Below are positions 1 to 8,960 of a stretch of DNA of 42,978 nt, one piece after another. The DNA is from Candidatus Cetobacterium colombiensis (GTDB taxonomy: Bacteria > Fusobacteriota > Fusobacteriia > Fusobacteriales > Fusobacteriaceae), in NCBI RefSeq assembly GCF_033962415.1, contig NZ_JAVIKH010000018.1, positions 1 through 42,978 of the forward strand, read 5' to 3'. The number at the start of each line of letters is the position of its first letter. Position 1 is the stretch's first letter. Both the position numbers and the translations under genes were made by a program. Under the pieces are notes generated by a model. The model saw only the letters and a list, made by a program, of their open reading frames with translations. It was not told the DNA's origin and searched no databases.

Positions 1-85
1 TTAAAGGATACTATATTTTAAAAGAAAGTGTAATCTAGTCTGCCAAAATTACAGCATTGCATTCTGCCGAAAAACCTACAATTTA

Positions 86-406
86 TTATACCACTAACAC
101 CATATCAATTTTTTCATTTAAAAACAGATATTCTGCGGTCGATAAAGCCTTTATACTTTCTTCTGTTAGATTAGGATAAGTATTTTTCAATGATTTTTTT
201 AAACTTTCAAAAGAGTAATTTTTCATATTTGTATTTTTAAGTTTTTCAAATTCTCTTTCTAAGCTTTTAAGTTCTTTTCTTAAAAATTGATTCTCTTTTT
301 CTAATTCATTATTCAACTTTTTAGCTGCCTTATTGTCATATTCCTTCATATCAAATTGATAAAAATGGTTTATAATATCCTCATATCCTTTAGTCATAGT
401 TTTCAT
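86..406 (-). CDS. small coiled-coil protein, possibly C-terminally truncated
   Basis: This 106-residue protein has an acidic N-terminus followed by a lysine/glutamate-rich heptad-like stretch at about residues 30-60 (LNNELEKENQFLRKELKSLE), which is a likely coiled coil. I do not recognise a named family. The start is well placed: GGAGGT lies 7 nt before the ATG at 406. The last 20 residues (starting ALSTAEYLF) look like the beginning of a further domain that stops abruptly, so truncation is possible. Its promoter has the double TGTAA architecture shared with csx20, the PIN-kinase and the TerY-P genes, which suggests a role in the same system. Confidence 0.6.
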   Translation of the reverse strand: MKTMTKGYEDIINHFYQFDMKEYDNKAAKKLNNELEKENQFLRKELKSLEREFEKLKNTNMKNYSFESLKKSLKNTYPNLTEESIKALSTAEYLFLNEKIDMVLVV

Positions 407-447
407 AAATTACCTCCATAGTTTTGTTTTATTTATTTAACAAGGTA

Positions 448-489
448 ATTATAAAATATGTTTCTTACAAAATTTTATGTAAATTTACA
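448..489 (-). promoter_or_regulatory. double-TGTAA promoter P1 (coiled-coil gene)
   Basis: On the minus strand, TGTAA (485-489), 15 nt, TGTAA (465-469), 11 nt, TATAAT (448-453). Identical spacing is found at six other promoters in the window (P2-P7). The exact match suggests binding by a common activator or repressor. Confidence 0.75.
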
Positions 490-527
490 AAAAAAAGCCA
501 AATATAAAATTAATTTATATTTAGCTT
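490..527 (-). terminator. rho-independent terminator of the cas10-to-CARF operon
   Basis: On the minus strand a long AT-rich hairpin (AAAGC-AAATATAAA paired with TTTATATTT-GGCTTT) is followed by a run of eight Ts. It lies just after the CARF gene stop and directly abuts the upstream TGTAA box of promoter P1. Confidence 0.75.
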
Positions 528-553
528 TCAATTAGTTAATTTAAAATGTTCTT

Positions 554-2218
554 TTACATATAAAATGAATTGATTTTTAAGATATATTTATTAATAGATC
601 TATTTTCTTTATCTTTAGAATTAGTTTTTTTAAAGATAATAAAGCTTTTATTTTTTAATAAAATAGATTTAGTTGGATAGTTTTCTTCAATAACATGACT
701 TATAAAAAGATTAAAATCATTGACAAAATTATTAAGTCTAAATATTAATAGATCTTGTTGACCAGTTGTATTTTCTACATTTTCAAAATCGATTAAATCT
801 TTAAACTCATCATCAGAAAGTTCACCATTAATTTTATTAAATAAAGTAGTAAAAATTTTTTTATTTGTTTTTTTATATGAGAAATCTTTTAAGTTAAAAG
901 ATTTAGGATACCTATTTTCTCTTAATTTATACTCTTTTATTAAATCTATTTCAATTCCTGGTTTATCAATATAAAGAGTAGAACCTCTTAAAGATATAGT
1001 TTTAGGCAGTGTATATAGAATATGATCATAAAAATTCTCTAATTTTAGAGGCAATATTGTAGGTAGAGCTTTATAAGTAATTACCATGAAAGCAGTAAAT
1101 GTATCAAGGGATTTATTAATTTTGATATGATCTTCAAAACTAGAAGCATTAATAAGAATTAAAAAGTTATCAAGTTCTTTTTTGTTTAAAACATTATTTG
1201 ATTTTAATATATCACAAACTATTATTTTAAATATTGGATTATCATCAAATTTTTCTCTGAAATAGTCAAAAAGAAGACTTAAAAAGTTTATGTATTTGAT
1301 TTTTTTATCATCTGATTCTAAAAAGTTCTTTAATTCTTTTATAAAAGGACTAAGTTTAGTTTTAAGGCTTTTTCTATATTTTGTAGAGTTTATAGAATCT
1401 ATAAAGTTTTCAATGCTAGATAAAAAAGAATCATAAGAAGTCAGTGAATCGATAGAAAATAGATCTCCCAATTTTTGAAAGATATCAGCCTCTTCAATAT
1501 TATTAATGGAACTTGCTAACTCTGCAGCCTCTTGAAATTTATAACTTTCTAAAAATTTATTTATTTTATTTATAATTATTGAGTTTTTTAATTGAGGAAA
1601 CTCAATATAATTTAAAGTATCGCTTCCAGGAACACGTTTAGTAGAGTCTTTTATATTTTGACTTTGCCATGTAATTAACTTAGTTCCTTGATCAATTGAA
1701 AATTTATAAAGAGAGTAACCTACCATTTTAGGACCTAGAGTATTATCTATAAGAATATTTTTATTTTCAATATCGTTATTTGTAATTTCTTTTAATAAAA
1801 GAGTATAAACGCCTTCATAATCATTTGGATTAATATCAATAACTTCAATATTGATATCATTGGATAATATTTTCATTTTACTAATTTCAGCCTTACACTT
1901 TTCAATACTTTGAGGAGTGGCAAGAAAATAGATATTTTTTATATTTTCAAAAATTTGGAGATTTTTTTCTAGAATAGAATATTCATATTTTCCAATATTA
2001 GCTAAACTAAAAAAAGAAATATAAGTATCGATAGCTTCAATATCTATTTGTGATATTTTCTCTTTTTGTTGTTCAATATTTATTTTTCTTAAATTAAATA
2101 AAAAACTCTCCTCAATTTCATTAAGTTCTTGATCTGATATATATTTATTAACAGCTCCTATCCCAATTTCATCAAGTTCAGGACAAAGCTTTTTAATTTT
2201 CTCAATGTAGTCTACCAT
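554..2218 (-). CDS. CARF-domain protein of the type III CRISPR operon, no recognisable effector domain
   Basis: A 554-residue protein, last gene of the type III operon; its ATG follows the cas6 stop directly (cas6 ends at 2219). Residues 95-175 show a Rossmann-like beta-alpha pattern with the CARF ligand motif D158-N-T-x-G-x-K164, then a helix containing Y168. CARF domains bind the cyclic oligoadenylate made by Cas10. The rest is mainly helical, with a beta-richer C-terminus. I found no HEPN R-x4-6-H motif and no convincing PD-(D/E)XK core, so the output domain is unknown; it could be a new effector, a ring nuclease or a regulator. The same CARF motif and overall build recur in the gene at 13274-14782. 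Confidence 0.7.
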   Translation of the reverse strand: MVDYIEKIKKLCPELDEIGIGAVNKYISDQELNEIEESFLFNLRKINIEQQKEKISQIDIEAIDTYISFFSLANIGKYEYSILEKNLQIFENIKNIYFLATPQSIEKCKAEISKMKILSNDINIEVIDINPNDYEGVYTLLLKEITNNDIENKNILIDNTLGPKMVGYSLYKFSIDQGTKLITWQSQNIKDSTKRVPGSDTLNYIEFPQLKNSIIINKINKFLESYKFQEAAELASSINNIEEADIFQKLGDLFSIDSLTSYDSFLSSIENFIDSINSTKYRKSLKTKLSPFIKELKNFLESDDKKIKYINFLSLLFDYFREKFDDNPIFKIIVCDILKSNNVLNKKELDNFLILINASSFEDHIKINKSLDTFTAFMVITYKALPTILPLKLENFYDHILYTLPKTISLRGSTLYIDKPGIEIDLIKEYKLRENRYPKSFNLKDFSYKKTNKKIFTTLFNKINGELSDDEFKDLIDFENVENTTGQQDLLIFRLNNFVNDFNLFISHVIEENYPTKSILLKNKSFIIFKKTNSKDKENRSINKYILKINSFYM

Positions 2219-3007
2219 CTACCTCTCAACTCCTTCTAAATTTTCAACTAAAACTTGACCAAATCCAACGCTACTCTTAGTCCCAATGCCACAATAGAAG
2301 GCAAAATTAAGAAGAGTGTTAATATATTCAATAAAGTCTTTGTTTTTACTATCTATTCTAATGATAAGTTCTCCTACAAATCCCTCTATAAAAAACTTAT
2401 TTAAATATTCTCTTTTTAATTTTAAATCCATCTTCTCGTAGTTAATTTCATGTAAAAATTGTAATATACTTCCGTCAATTTTCTCCTCTGAATAGAGGTT
2501 ATATTTAGTTAGAAGAGATTTAAAAAGTAGATTAATCTCAGGATATCTTATAAAGAAATCACCACTTTTAAAAAGCGTAGGAGTTTTAAATGTTAATTTG
2601 TATCTTTTAGATTTTAACTCTATTTTATCCATAACTCCTGAATATTTATTATCTTTATATATAATCTCTTCAATAGAAAGGGGGATATTTTCAATAAATA
2701 TCCCCTTTGATAAAAGTATGTTTTTACATATTTCACTAGAGAAGATTTTGTATATCTTATCATTTAAAAAGGTAGCTCTAAAAAGGTAATCTTTTCCCTC
2801 TTCAAGTTTAAATCCACGGCTATTTGTTCCAAAGATATTTGAAACTGTAAATTCCTTAGGAATATCTTTATCGTGAAGTTCTTGAGCAAGTTCATCATCA
2901 GCCTCTTTTATTATATTTAAAAAAGCAGCGTGAAGTTTTTTTCCTGTAAAAAATTTGAATTCACCATTTTTTTGAGCTTTAATCCTTATTAGTAAACTGT
3001 AAAACAA
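2219..3007 (-). CDS. cas6: Cas6 crRNA endoribonuclease
   Basis: A 262-residue RAMP protein that would cut precursor crRNA within the repeats. It has the usual Cas6 layout: an N-terminal ferredoxin-like half with a candidate catalytic His26 (KLHAAF) and a C-terminal half ending in the glycine-rich loop GIGTKSSVGFGQV. The start is a TTG at 3007 with AGGAGAGG about 6 nt upstream; no ATG fits. It lies 12 nt after the large RAMP gene and abuts the CARF gene. The short repeat stem (ATCCC/GGGAT) in both arrays is a plausible substrate. Confidence 0.85.
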   Translation of the reverse strand: MFYSLLIRIKAQKNGEFKFFTGKKLHAAFLNIIKEADDELAQELHDKDIPKEFTVSNIFGTNSRGFKLEEGKDYLFRATFLNDKIYKIFSSEICKNILLSKGIFIENIPLSIEEIIYKDNKYSGVMDKIELKSKRYKLTFKTPTLFKSGDFFIRYPEINLLFKSLLTKYNLYSEEKIDGSILQFLHEINYEKMDLKLKREYLNKFFIEGFVGELIIRIDSKNKDFIEYINTLLNFAFYCGIGTKSSVGFGQVLVENLEGVER

Positions 3008-3019
3008 TTGTATCCTCTC

Positions 3020-4978
3020 CTATTTATAATCTTGAATTTTAGGAAGTTTAAAGTTGTTTTTAAAATCTTTTTTCATTTTAGTAAACCAGTTAAGAGTATT
3101 TAATTGTCCTTTTTTATCTTCTGACTCAGGGAATGGACTCTTAGAGAAATCTAGTTTATTAGTTTGATTTAGAATAACTTTTAAGTCCTTCCATTGATCT
3201 TTGTTTTCAAGATTAAATTTATTTTTGAAATCATCTATAAATTTTTGTTTATCTTCACTTTCAACATATGAAGAGTCAAAAGATTCATATCTGTTTTTAG
3301 GTTGAAGTAAAAGATTAGTTACCTTAACTTCTGAGCTACCAAATCCAAGAGCTTTAGCTTTTCCAAACTTATGAAGCATATCATTTTCCAACTCTAAAGT
3401 TAAAAGAAGAAGTCCTAACTCATCCTCTTTTAAATTTTTAAATGACACTTCAAAGTTAAATTCGTTTCCAGAATTCATGAACTGAATACTAGAGTTATGC
3501 TTTTCCTCTTTTTCAGGAGTAATAGAAGTTTTAAACTTAGAATAATCAGTGTTAAGTTTATCTTTATGATGCCAATAGAATTTTCTACCTCTTATTTTAG
3601 TTTTGTCATCATACGTTCCATTTTCTAAATAGAAACCTGTTAAAGTAGGATGAGGTTCACCTAGAGATTTGATAAGAATAGGTTTAGATTGAATATTAGC
3701 CTTATCTTTATCAATAGTGGCATCTTTAAAGAAAACTCTACCTTGAAGAGCTATTTTATCCTTATCCTCTTCCTTTTTGTCCTCGTTATTGTTACCAGTC
3801 ATTCCAAATATTCTACAAGCATAACAAGCATCTTCAAAAGTATCACAAGCTTTTAGTTCTTTTGGCACTAAATCATATGGACTATATTTGTATCTTAATC
3901 TTGGAATTTCAGAGAAAGCAAGATTTTTAGCATTTCCATTGTTATCAACTTGGAAAATAATAGGGTCTCCAGATTTGATACTTTCAATATAAAACTCTTT
4001 TCCACCCTTTTTTAAATCTCTTTCATTTCTTTGTTTTAAAAGATATTGAATATCTTTGTATTCATCCAAAGTAAATTTAAATGATTTTCCATTTTGAGTT
4101 GGGTATAGTATTTTTTCATGTTTCTTACTGAAAATATCAGAACTTATCCAAAGAATACCATCCATATCTTTTTTTCCATTAGTAACCTTTTCAAAATCAT
4201 TATTTTTATCTATATGCTCATAATTTTTTATTAGATTAGAAAGAGGTAAGTCATAAATGCTCTCTTTTCCTTTGCCTCTTCTATCTTTGTATTCAAAAGG
4301 AAGAGCTTCAGTTTTAACTTTTAAAACAGTGGCCTCAACAATAAGTCCATCCTCATTCTCAGTTGGAAGTCTTTTGATGATTCCGAAAACTCTATCATTA
4401 AAAGCTCCAGCACTAAGTCTTTTTTCAAGTCTCTCACTTTCAATATTAAGTAAACAACTGTTAGAAATAGCTTCTAAAACACTTCTAAAGCTACCCTTTA
4501 AAGAGCTTGCAGGAATAACATACTTTCCATCTTTTTTATAGAACATCTCTCTAGAGTGATTTGTAGCTACCTCATTACCTTTAGGTTCTGGAAAAAATAT
4601 AGGTGATTTATTAGTTAAAGTACAAATTATCTTTCCAGAAAATTCTCCTTTATTAACGGGCTCTCTTTCAACTTTATCTTCAATTCTAACAAAATTATAT
4701 GGATAATCAAATTTTATGTTCCCAATACTTTGTTTAGATGTGTTGCCACCAAATTTAGTGTTATTATTTCCTTTTGAGAAGCTACTTTCTAAAGAAGATA
4801 CAACTCTTTTAAAATCAAAGTTAGCTCCCTTTATATCAAACTCAATTTCAACTCCAACATCTAATTTATTAGCTAGGTTTTCACTATTCCATTTAGCTTT
4901 TCCAATTTGATACTCTTTACCTTTTATTGTTACCTTTTTAGCGTCTTTATTAATTGCTTCAATTTTTCCTTTTGCCAC
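3020..4978 (-). CDS. large RAMP protein, TIGR03986-like, type III effector subunit
   Basis: A 652-residue protein. The first 60 residues form a small beta-rich domain (MAKGKIEAINKDAKKVTIKG), followed by RAMP modules with the recognisable opening IPASSLKGSFRSVLEAI at about residues 155-172 and the ending GKAKALGFGSSEV near 550. The layout matches the TIGR03986 family, which accompanies Cas10/Csx10 systems. It is probably a backbone or cap subunit of the Cas10-crRNA complex. A CxxC-like pair (CDTFEDACYACRIFG) lies near residue 385. The start is GTG at 4978 with GGAGGG 6 nt upstream; ATG is absent. It begins 2 nt after the Csx19-like gene. Confidence 0.8.
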   Translation of the reverse strand: MAKGKIEAINKDAKKVTIKGKEYQIGKAKWNSENLANKLDVGVEIEFDIKGANFDFKRVVSSLESSFSKGNNNTKFGGNTSKQSIGNIKFDYPYNFVRIEDKVEREPVNKGEFSGKIICTLTNKSPIFFPEPKGNEVATNHSREMFYKKDGKYVIPASSLKGSFRSVLEAISNSCLLNIESERLEKRLSAGAFNDRVFGIIKRLPTENEDGLIVEATVLKVKTEALPFEYKDRRGKGKESIYDLPLSNLIKNYEHIDKNNDFEKVTNGKKDMDGILWISSDIFSKKHEKILYPTQNGKSFKFTLDEYKDIQYLLKQRNERDLKKGGKEFYIESIKSGDPIIFQVDNNGNAKNLAFSEIPRLRYKYSPYDLVPKELKACDTFEDACYACRIFGMTGNNNEDKKEEDKDKIALQGRVFFKDATIDKDKANIQSKPILIKSLGEPHPTLTGFYLENGTYDDKTKIRGRKFYWHHKDKLNTDYSKFKTSITPEKEEKHNSSIQFMNSGNEFNFEVSFKNLKEDELGLLLLTLELENDMLHKFGKAKALGFGSSEVKVTNLLLQPKNRYESFDSSYVESEDKQKFIDDFKNKFNLENKDQWKDLKVILNQTNKLDFSKSPFPESEDKKGQLNTLNWFTKMKKDFKNNFKLPKIQDYK

Positions 4979-4980
4979 AA

Positions 4981-5373
4981 CTATCCCTCCAGTCCAATAA
5001 ACTGTATTTTTTCAACTCCATCGATTAAACCTTTACGGAATCTAATCTTTTTCCCTGTAGAATATCCAGATGCTTTACTAATCTCTTTCTCATCAAAGAA
5101 TATAACTTCCTCTTTAGCATTAGGCAAATCACTAGATTTTATCTCTTCAACAAAGTACTCATCTTCATCAATTTTTACTCCATAAACCATAATAGAATCA
5201 TTGAATATATAGAACTTATAAGGAGCTGCATCTTTTAAAGATTGAAACTCTTTAGTATCTTTAGAGATAGTTATTCCATTCTCTTTTTCATAATCAACTA
5301 GTATAGTGTTAAAGCTCTCATTTGTATCTAATCCATTAATAACAGTATCTAAATTTTTTATCACTTTAATCAC
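4981..5373 (-). CDS. csx19: Csx19-like type III-D protein
   Basis: A 130-residue protein. The core YKFYIFNDSIMVYGVKID followed by an acidic stretch and VIFFDEKEISKA...RFRKG resembles the Csx19 pattern of a 'display' strand pair followed by a charged beta-strand and a terminal arginine segment. Csx19 is a small protein typical of subtype III-D and of unknown function. The assignment rests on this pattern plus the operon position between RAMP genes. The GTG start overlaps the stop of the preceding RAMP gene by 4 nt, so translation is probably coupled. Confidence 0.55.
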   Translation of the reverse strand: MIKVIKNLDTVINGLDTNESFNTILVDYEKENGITISKDTKEFQSLKDAAPYKFYIFNDSIMVYGVKIDEDEYFVEEIKSSDLPNAKEEVIFFDEKEISKASGYSTGKKIRFRKGLIDGVEKIQFIGLEG

Positions 5374-6203
5374 CCAACAACTTTCTTTAGAATTTCAAAA
5401 TTTTCCATAGCATTTTTTTCCAATTTATAAACTTTATATAGGTAGTCTTCTCCTAATTTTAAAGACTTTTTCTCATCTAAATTAAAATTAGAGCTATCTA
5501 AAGTTAAAGAGCTATTTTTAAACTCCTTATATTGAAGAGTTTTAACAGCCAGTTCAACCTCTCCAAATCCTCTAGTTTTAGAAGAACCGATTCTAATGTC
5601 ACCATCAATACTGTCTCTTATTGCAAAAAGAAGAGCTTTAAGTTCATCTTTTTCAACATTTTTAATAGTTACCTCAGTTATAAAAGGATCACAAGTATAC
5701 TCAAATTGTAAAGGAACAACAGCCCCACCACTAAATCTGTCTATAGGTGTAACTGATTTGGGTTTTTCTTTTTCAACTTTTCCAGTTCCTTCAAAATAAG
5801 CATCATCTATATGAAGTCTACTTTTAAGATTTTTAGCTCCAAAAAGTTTAGAAATTTTTAAAGATTTTTCCAAGAAGATATCCTCTCCTTTTTCTTTTAA
5901 AACATCCTCCATATAGTCCTCGTAATCATATACTTTATCGTCATTTTTATATTTTCCCTCTGGAATCTCTTTAAATTTATCCTCTTCTAAATTAAAGTGA
6001 TCATACCAAATTGTATAGAAAACCTCTTTTAACATACCTTTAAGAGTTGAACCTGGAATAAAGGGCTCTTTGCTACCAGCTGTAGTATTCCATTGGATTA
6101 AATTTCCTTTCTCCTGAACATCATCGCTAGCCTTAATTAAAAGGGGAGATTTAGGAGTGATTTTAAGAGATATTTTTATCTCGTTTTTATTAACATTAAA
6201 CAT
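5370..6203 (-). CDS. Csm3-like RAMP protein (first copy downstream of csm3-like gene)
   Basis: A 277-residue RAMP protein. The N-terminal strand SPLLIKASDD, the segment FIPGSTLKGMLKEVFYTIW (residues about 48-66), a central HIDDAYF, and the final glycine loop IGSSKTRGFGEVEL are hallmark RAMP/Csm3 elements. Csm3-type subunits line the crRNA backbone and cut bound target RNA with an aspartate in the first loop; the DD of KASDDVQ is the candidate here. The segment PIDRFSGGAVVPLQFEY fits the Csm3 beta-hairpin that reaches across the crRNA. Tight operon spacing puts it in one complex with its neighbours. Confidence 0.75.
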   Translation of the reverse strand: MFNVNKNEIKISLKITPKSPLLIKASDDVQEKGNLIQWNTTAGSKEPFIPGSTLKGMLKEVFYTIWYDHFNLEEDKFKEIPEGKYKNDDKVYDYEDYMEDVLKEKGEDIFLEKSLKISKLFGAKNLKSRLHIDDAYFEGTGKVEKEKPKSVTPIDRFSGGAVVPLQFEYTCDPFITEVTIKNVEKDELKALLFAIRDSIDGDIRIGSSKTRGFGEVELAVKTLQYKEFKNSSLTLDSSNFNLDEKKSLKLGEDYLYKVYKLEKNAMENFEILKKVVG

Positions 6204-6213
6204 AACTTTCCCC

Positions 6214-6963
6214 CTATAGTGATATTTTTGTTATTTTATTAAGAGCGTTTACATCTTTATTTTTTAAGTCACCTTTAAATATGTAGTTCTTTAAAGATTC
6301 TTTATCATTTGAATCTACAAATTTACAAGATTTTAATTCTAATCTACATTTTCCAATACCTCTAGAAAGTTTTCCACCAAATAAATCACCAGAAAGGATA
6401 TCTTTTAACCCTAGCATAATAATTTCCAATTGATAATCCTCAATATTTTCTAAAGTCATTTCTAAAAGAAATCTGTTTCCTTTTTCAATAACATTATAAT
6501 CAAATTTAGCTCCCTTTACAGTTGCTCCAGTTTTTCTAGATATTTTGATACCATCTCTAGTCACCTCTTTAGTATTGTTGTCCATAATTTTTAAGTCAGA
6601 TATATGAAGCTTAGAAGCGAAATTTTTAAAATCTTTTCCTAATATCTTACTTAATCTTTCTTTAACTTTATCATCTTTTGAGATATCAGAACTTGTATAA
6701 CCAAATATTCCAAAAACATCCCCTTCATTTAACAAATCAGTTCCAACCTTTAATCCAAAAGGTGCTCCAACTAAGAATCCTTCAACTTTACTTCTTAAAT
6801 AACCTTTAAAAGATGATCCTGGAATATAATAACCATTTTCTCCTGTTTTAATAAAAGCTGAATCAAAATCTCCTTCAACTTTTCCACTTCCAATGTGAAG
6901 AGCATTTTCAACAACTAACTCTCCTGTAATAACGTATCTATTTTTAAATTGACTAAAATTCAT
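6214..6963 (-). CDS. Csm3-like RAMP protein
   Basis: A 249-residue protein and the most canonical Csm3 homologue in the operon: ALHIGSGKVEGDFDSAFIK supplies the first loop with a candidate catalytic aspartate, YYIPGSSFKGYLRSKVEGF is the RAMP helix, SKLHISDLKI the middle strand, and LFGGKLSRGIGKCRLEL the C-terminal glycine loop. It probably forms the repeated backbone and slices target RNA. It lies 10 nt after the small subunit gene, with a GGGGAGGGG-like ribosome site. Confidence 0.8.
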   Translation of the reverse strand: MNFSQFKNRYVITGELVVENALHIGSGKVEGDFDSAFIKTGENGYYIPGSSFKGYLRSKVEGFLVGAPFGLKVGTDLLNEGDVFGIFGYTSSDISKDDKVKERLSKILGKDFKNFASKLHISDLKIMDNNTKEVTRDGIKISRKTGATVKGAKFDYNVIEKGNRFLLEMTLENIEDYQLEIIMLGLKDILSGDLFGGKLSRGIGKCRLELKSCKFVDSNDKESLKNYIFKGDLKNKDVNALNKITKISL

Positions 6964-6975
6964 TTTACCCCTCCC

Positions 6976-7362
6976 CTAAATATCCAAAGCTTTTAAAGCA
7001 TTTTCTTTTCTAAAACTAATTTTAATTAAATAAAAAATCTCTCTAAAAATCTGATTTTTAACTTTAGTATCCTCTTGAGAAGAGTTTAAAAATTCTAAAA
7101 TATCCTCTCTTTTTTCAACATAGTTTTTTAATATATCTTTAAAAAAATTAGTACTTTTATCTTTTTTTATTTTTTCGTCAATAAATAAAGTTAAATCATT
7201 ACTATTGAGATTATATTTATGTAACTCAAGTTTATCTTGTAAAGTTGCAAATTGAGATTTAGTAGCAGTTTTAAAATCAAATTTTCCTTCAACAAACTCT
7301 TTAATAATTTCATTAGATCTATTATTAACTATTTTCAAAGCCTTTTCTCTTAATAAGTCCAT
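6976..7362 (-). CDS. Csm2/Cas11-like small subunit
   Basis: A 128-residue, all-helical, lysine- and glutamate-rich protein. Size, helix content and position between csx10 and the csm3-like genes fit the Cas11 (Csm2/Cmr5) small subunit that packs along the target RNA. There is no catalytic motif, as expected. The ATG overlaps the stop codon of csx10 by one base (TAATG), indicating coupled translation. Family membership is inferred mainly from position and fold prediction by eye. Confidence 0.6.
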   Translation of the reverse strand: MDLLREKALKIVNNRSNEIIKEFVEGKFDFKTATKSQFATLQDKLELHKYNLNSNDLTLFIDEKIKKDKSTNFFKDILKNYVEKREDILEFLNSSQEDTKVKNQIFREIFYLIKISFRKENALKALDI

Positions 7363-8960
7363 TACTTTACCTCCAAATGGTTTTTACTACTGATTTCAAC
7401 ATCTCCAAATCCCTCATTTTTTCTAGATCCTATCCCTTTCTCTTGGATAGAGTTTAGTCTTTCAATCAGTTCATTAGTAAATCCAGTAGTTGAAAAAGTT
7501 AGTACTCCACCCTTTGCAATGGCAAACTCTGTTGATTTTCTAATTTTGTTTAATTGATTATAGCCACCAATTGAGATTATGTTGATAAAACTTTTGCTTT
7601 CTTCCCATACAACTGATTCTAAACCTAAAAGTTCTTTAATTTTGTCACCAATAGATACAGTATCTATAAATGGTAAAATCATATCCGAGTTAAAATCTAT
7701 TGTAAAATATTTTTTATCATTTCCAATCTCTTTTGATAATTTTTCAAGTTTATTAGAATCTACTTTTTCTTTCTTAACATTTGTAGGTTCGAAAGTTATT
7801 AGACACTTTCCAAATCCTTTACTCTTATTCTTTCCAATATAGATGTGTCTATTTGAAAGAGTTTTAGCAATATCTTCACTTAAAAGTATTTTTCCTGAAA
7901 ACTCCATATCCTTAGCTAAAAGAATCTCTTTATTGAAAAGTTTCCCCTCTTCAGAAGTTTTAGTTTCAACATCAATTGCTATATTTATTTCACTTTGTTT
8001 ATTTATAACCAGTTTTTCAAAATGTGCATTAACAACAGGAGAACCATATCTTTCAAATTTAACCTCTTTACCATCAACTTTGTCTTCAGAGTTTTTAGAT
8101 AAAAGTTTATTAACACGAACTACCTTTCCATTTTTAATAGGATATTTACTTTGGAAAATAGAAGCAGAAGCTACAAAGTGATTTTTAGGTAAACCTTGAC
8201 TCACCTTTAAATTTTTAACAAGAGCTTCAGTATCAACGTTAAACTCTCTATCTAAAAGAGAGATAATAGCTCCTCTTAAAGTTCCCCCATGGATATAGTT
8301 ATTCGTTGTAATCTCATTACCAATCTCCTGATTTTTTAAGATTAGATTCTCTAGAGGTTTAAGAGTGTAGCTGTATTCTTTAAAGCTACCTGTATCCAGT
8401 TTTTTATTTAAATTATCTTTATTTGCAGTAGTTTCTAAAACTTTAAATGTAACCTTACCTAGTCCTCTAGACTTTAAGCCACCAATAGCATCTATTCTCT
8501 CTAAACAAGCTTTGAAAAATTTTAAATTCTCTCCTTCAAGAGCATGAAAGATCTCAATCTCTCCACAAAACTTTAGCCCTTTTCTAATAAACTCATATGA
8601 GAATAGAGACCCTTCAGCAGTAGTTTTGCTAGCTTTATCTATTCTGATACCAGATCTATCGTCAGTTAAAAACTCTTTATACTCTAAATATTCTTTAGAA
8701 TCTAACGTTAAAGGAGAAAACCTCATACCAGATTCAACCTCTCCCTCTAATCCAAAATATTTATTTACAGGAAATCCAAAGTTTAAAGCTGCAGAAAATA
8801 AAGCCACCTTTTCCTTTAAAATACCTTTTACTTGAGAGGCACTAAAATATGGAAGACCATCATTATCAAGTTTTGTAATTAGATCTAAATCCTTTCCAAT
8901 AACTCCATCTTTTCCAGTCATTGCTGGAGTTTCCAAAATAACACTATATTTTATTATCAT
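7362..8960 (-). CDS. csx10: Csx10-like RAMP protein (Cas5-type subunit, III-D)
   Basis: A 532-residue protein with two RAMP modules. The first contains YFSASQVKGILKEKVALF (about residues 36-53), the segment GIRIDKASKTTAEGSLFSYE (about 124-143) and the loop GGLKSRGLGKV. The second contains NNYIHGGTLRGAIISLL, YIGKNKSKGFGKCLI and a final IGSRKNEGFGDVEI. This double-RAMP build beside an HD-less Cas10 is typical of Csx10 of subtype III-D, which takes the Cas5/Csm4 place and holds the crRNA 5' handle. Its ATG overlaps the cas10 stop (TAATG). Confidence 0.8.
   Translation of the reverse strand: MIIKYSVILETPAMTGKDGVIGKDLDLITKLDNDGLPYFSASQVKGILKEKVALFSAALNFGFPVNKYFGLEGEVESGMRFSPLTLDSKEYLEYKEFLTDDRSGIRIDKASKTTAEGSLFSYEFIRKGLKFCGEIEIFHALEGENLKFFKACLERIDAIGGLKSRGLGKVTFKVLETTANKDNLNKKLDTGSFKEYSYTLKPLENLILKNQEIGNEITTNNYIHGGTLRGAIISLLDREFNVDTEALVKNLKVSQGLPKNHFVASASIFQSKYPIKNGKVVRVNKLLSKNSEDKVDGKEVKFERYGSPVVNAHFEKLVINKQSEINIAIDVETKTSEEGKLFNKEILLAKDMEFSGKILLSEDIAKTLSNRHIYIGKNKSKGFGKCLITFEPTNVKKEKVDSNKLEKLSKEIGNDKKYFTIDFNSDMILPFIDTVSIGDKIKELLGLESVVWEESKSFINIISIGGYNQLNKIRKSTEFAIAKGGVLTFSTTGFTNELIERLNSIQEKGIGSRKNEGFGDVEISSKNHLEVK

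Noticed and set aside
554-2218. HEPN RNase domain in the first CARF protein
   Set aside because: The C-terminal RLNNFVNDFNLFISH has Arg and His 14 residues apart, not the R-x4-6-H needed; no other match was seen.
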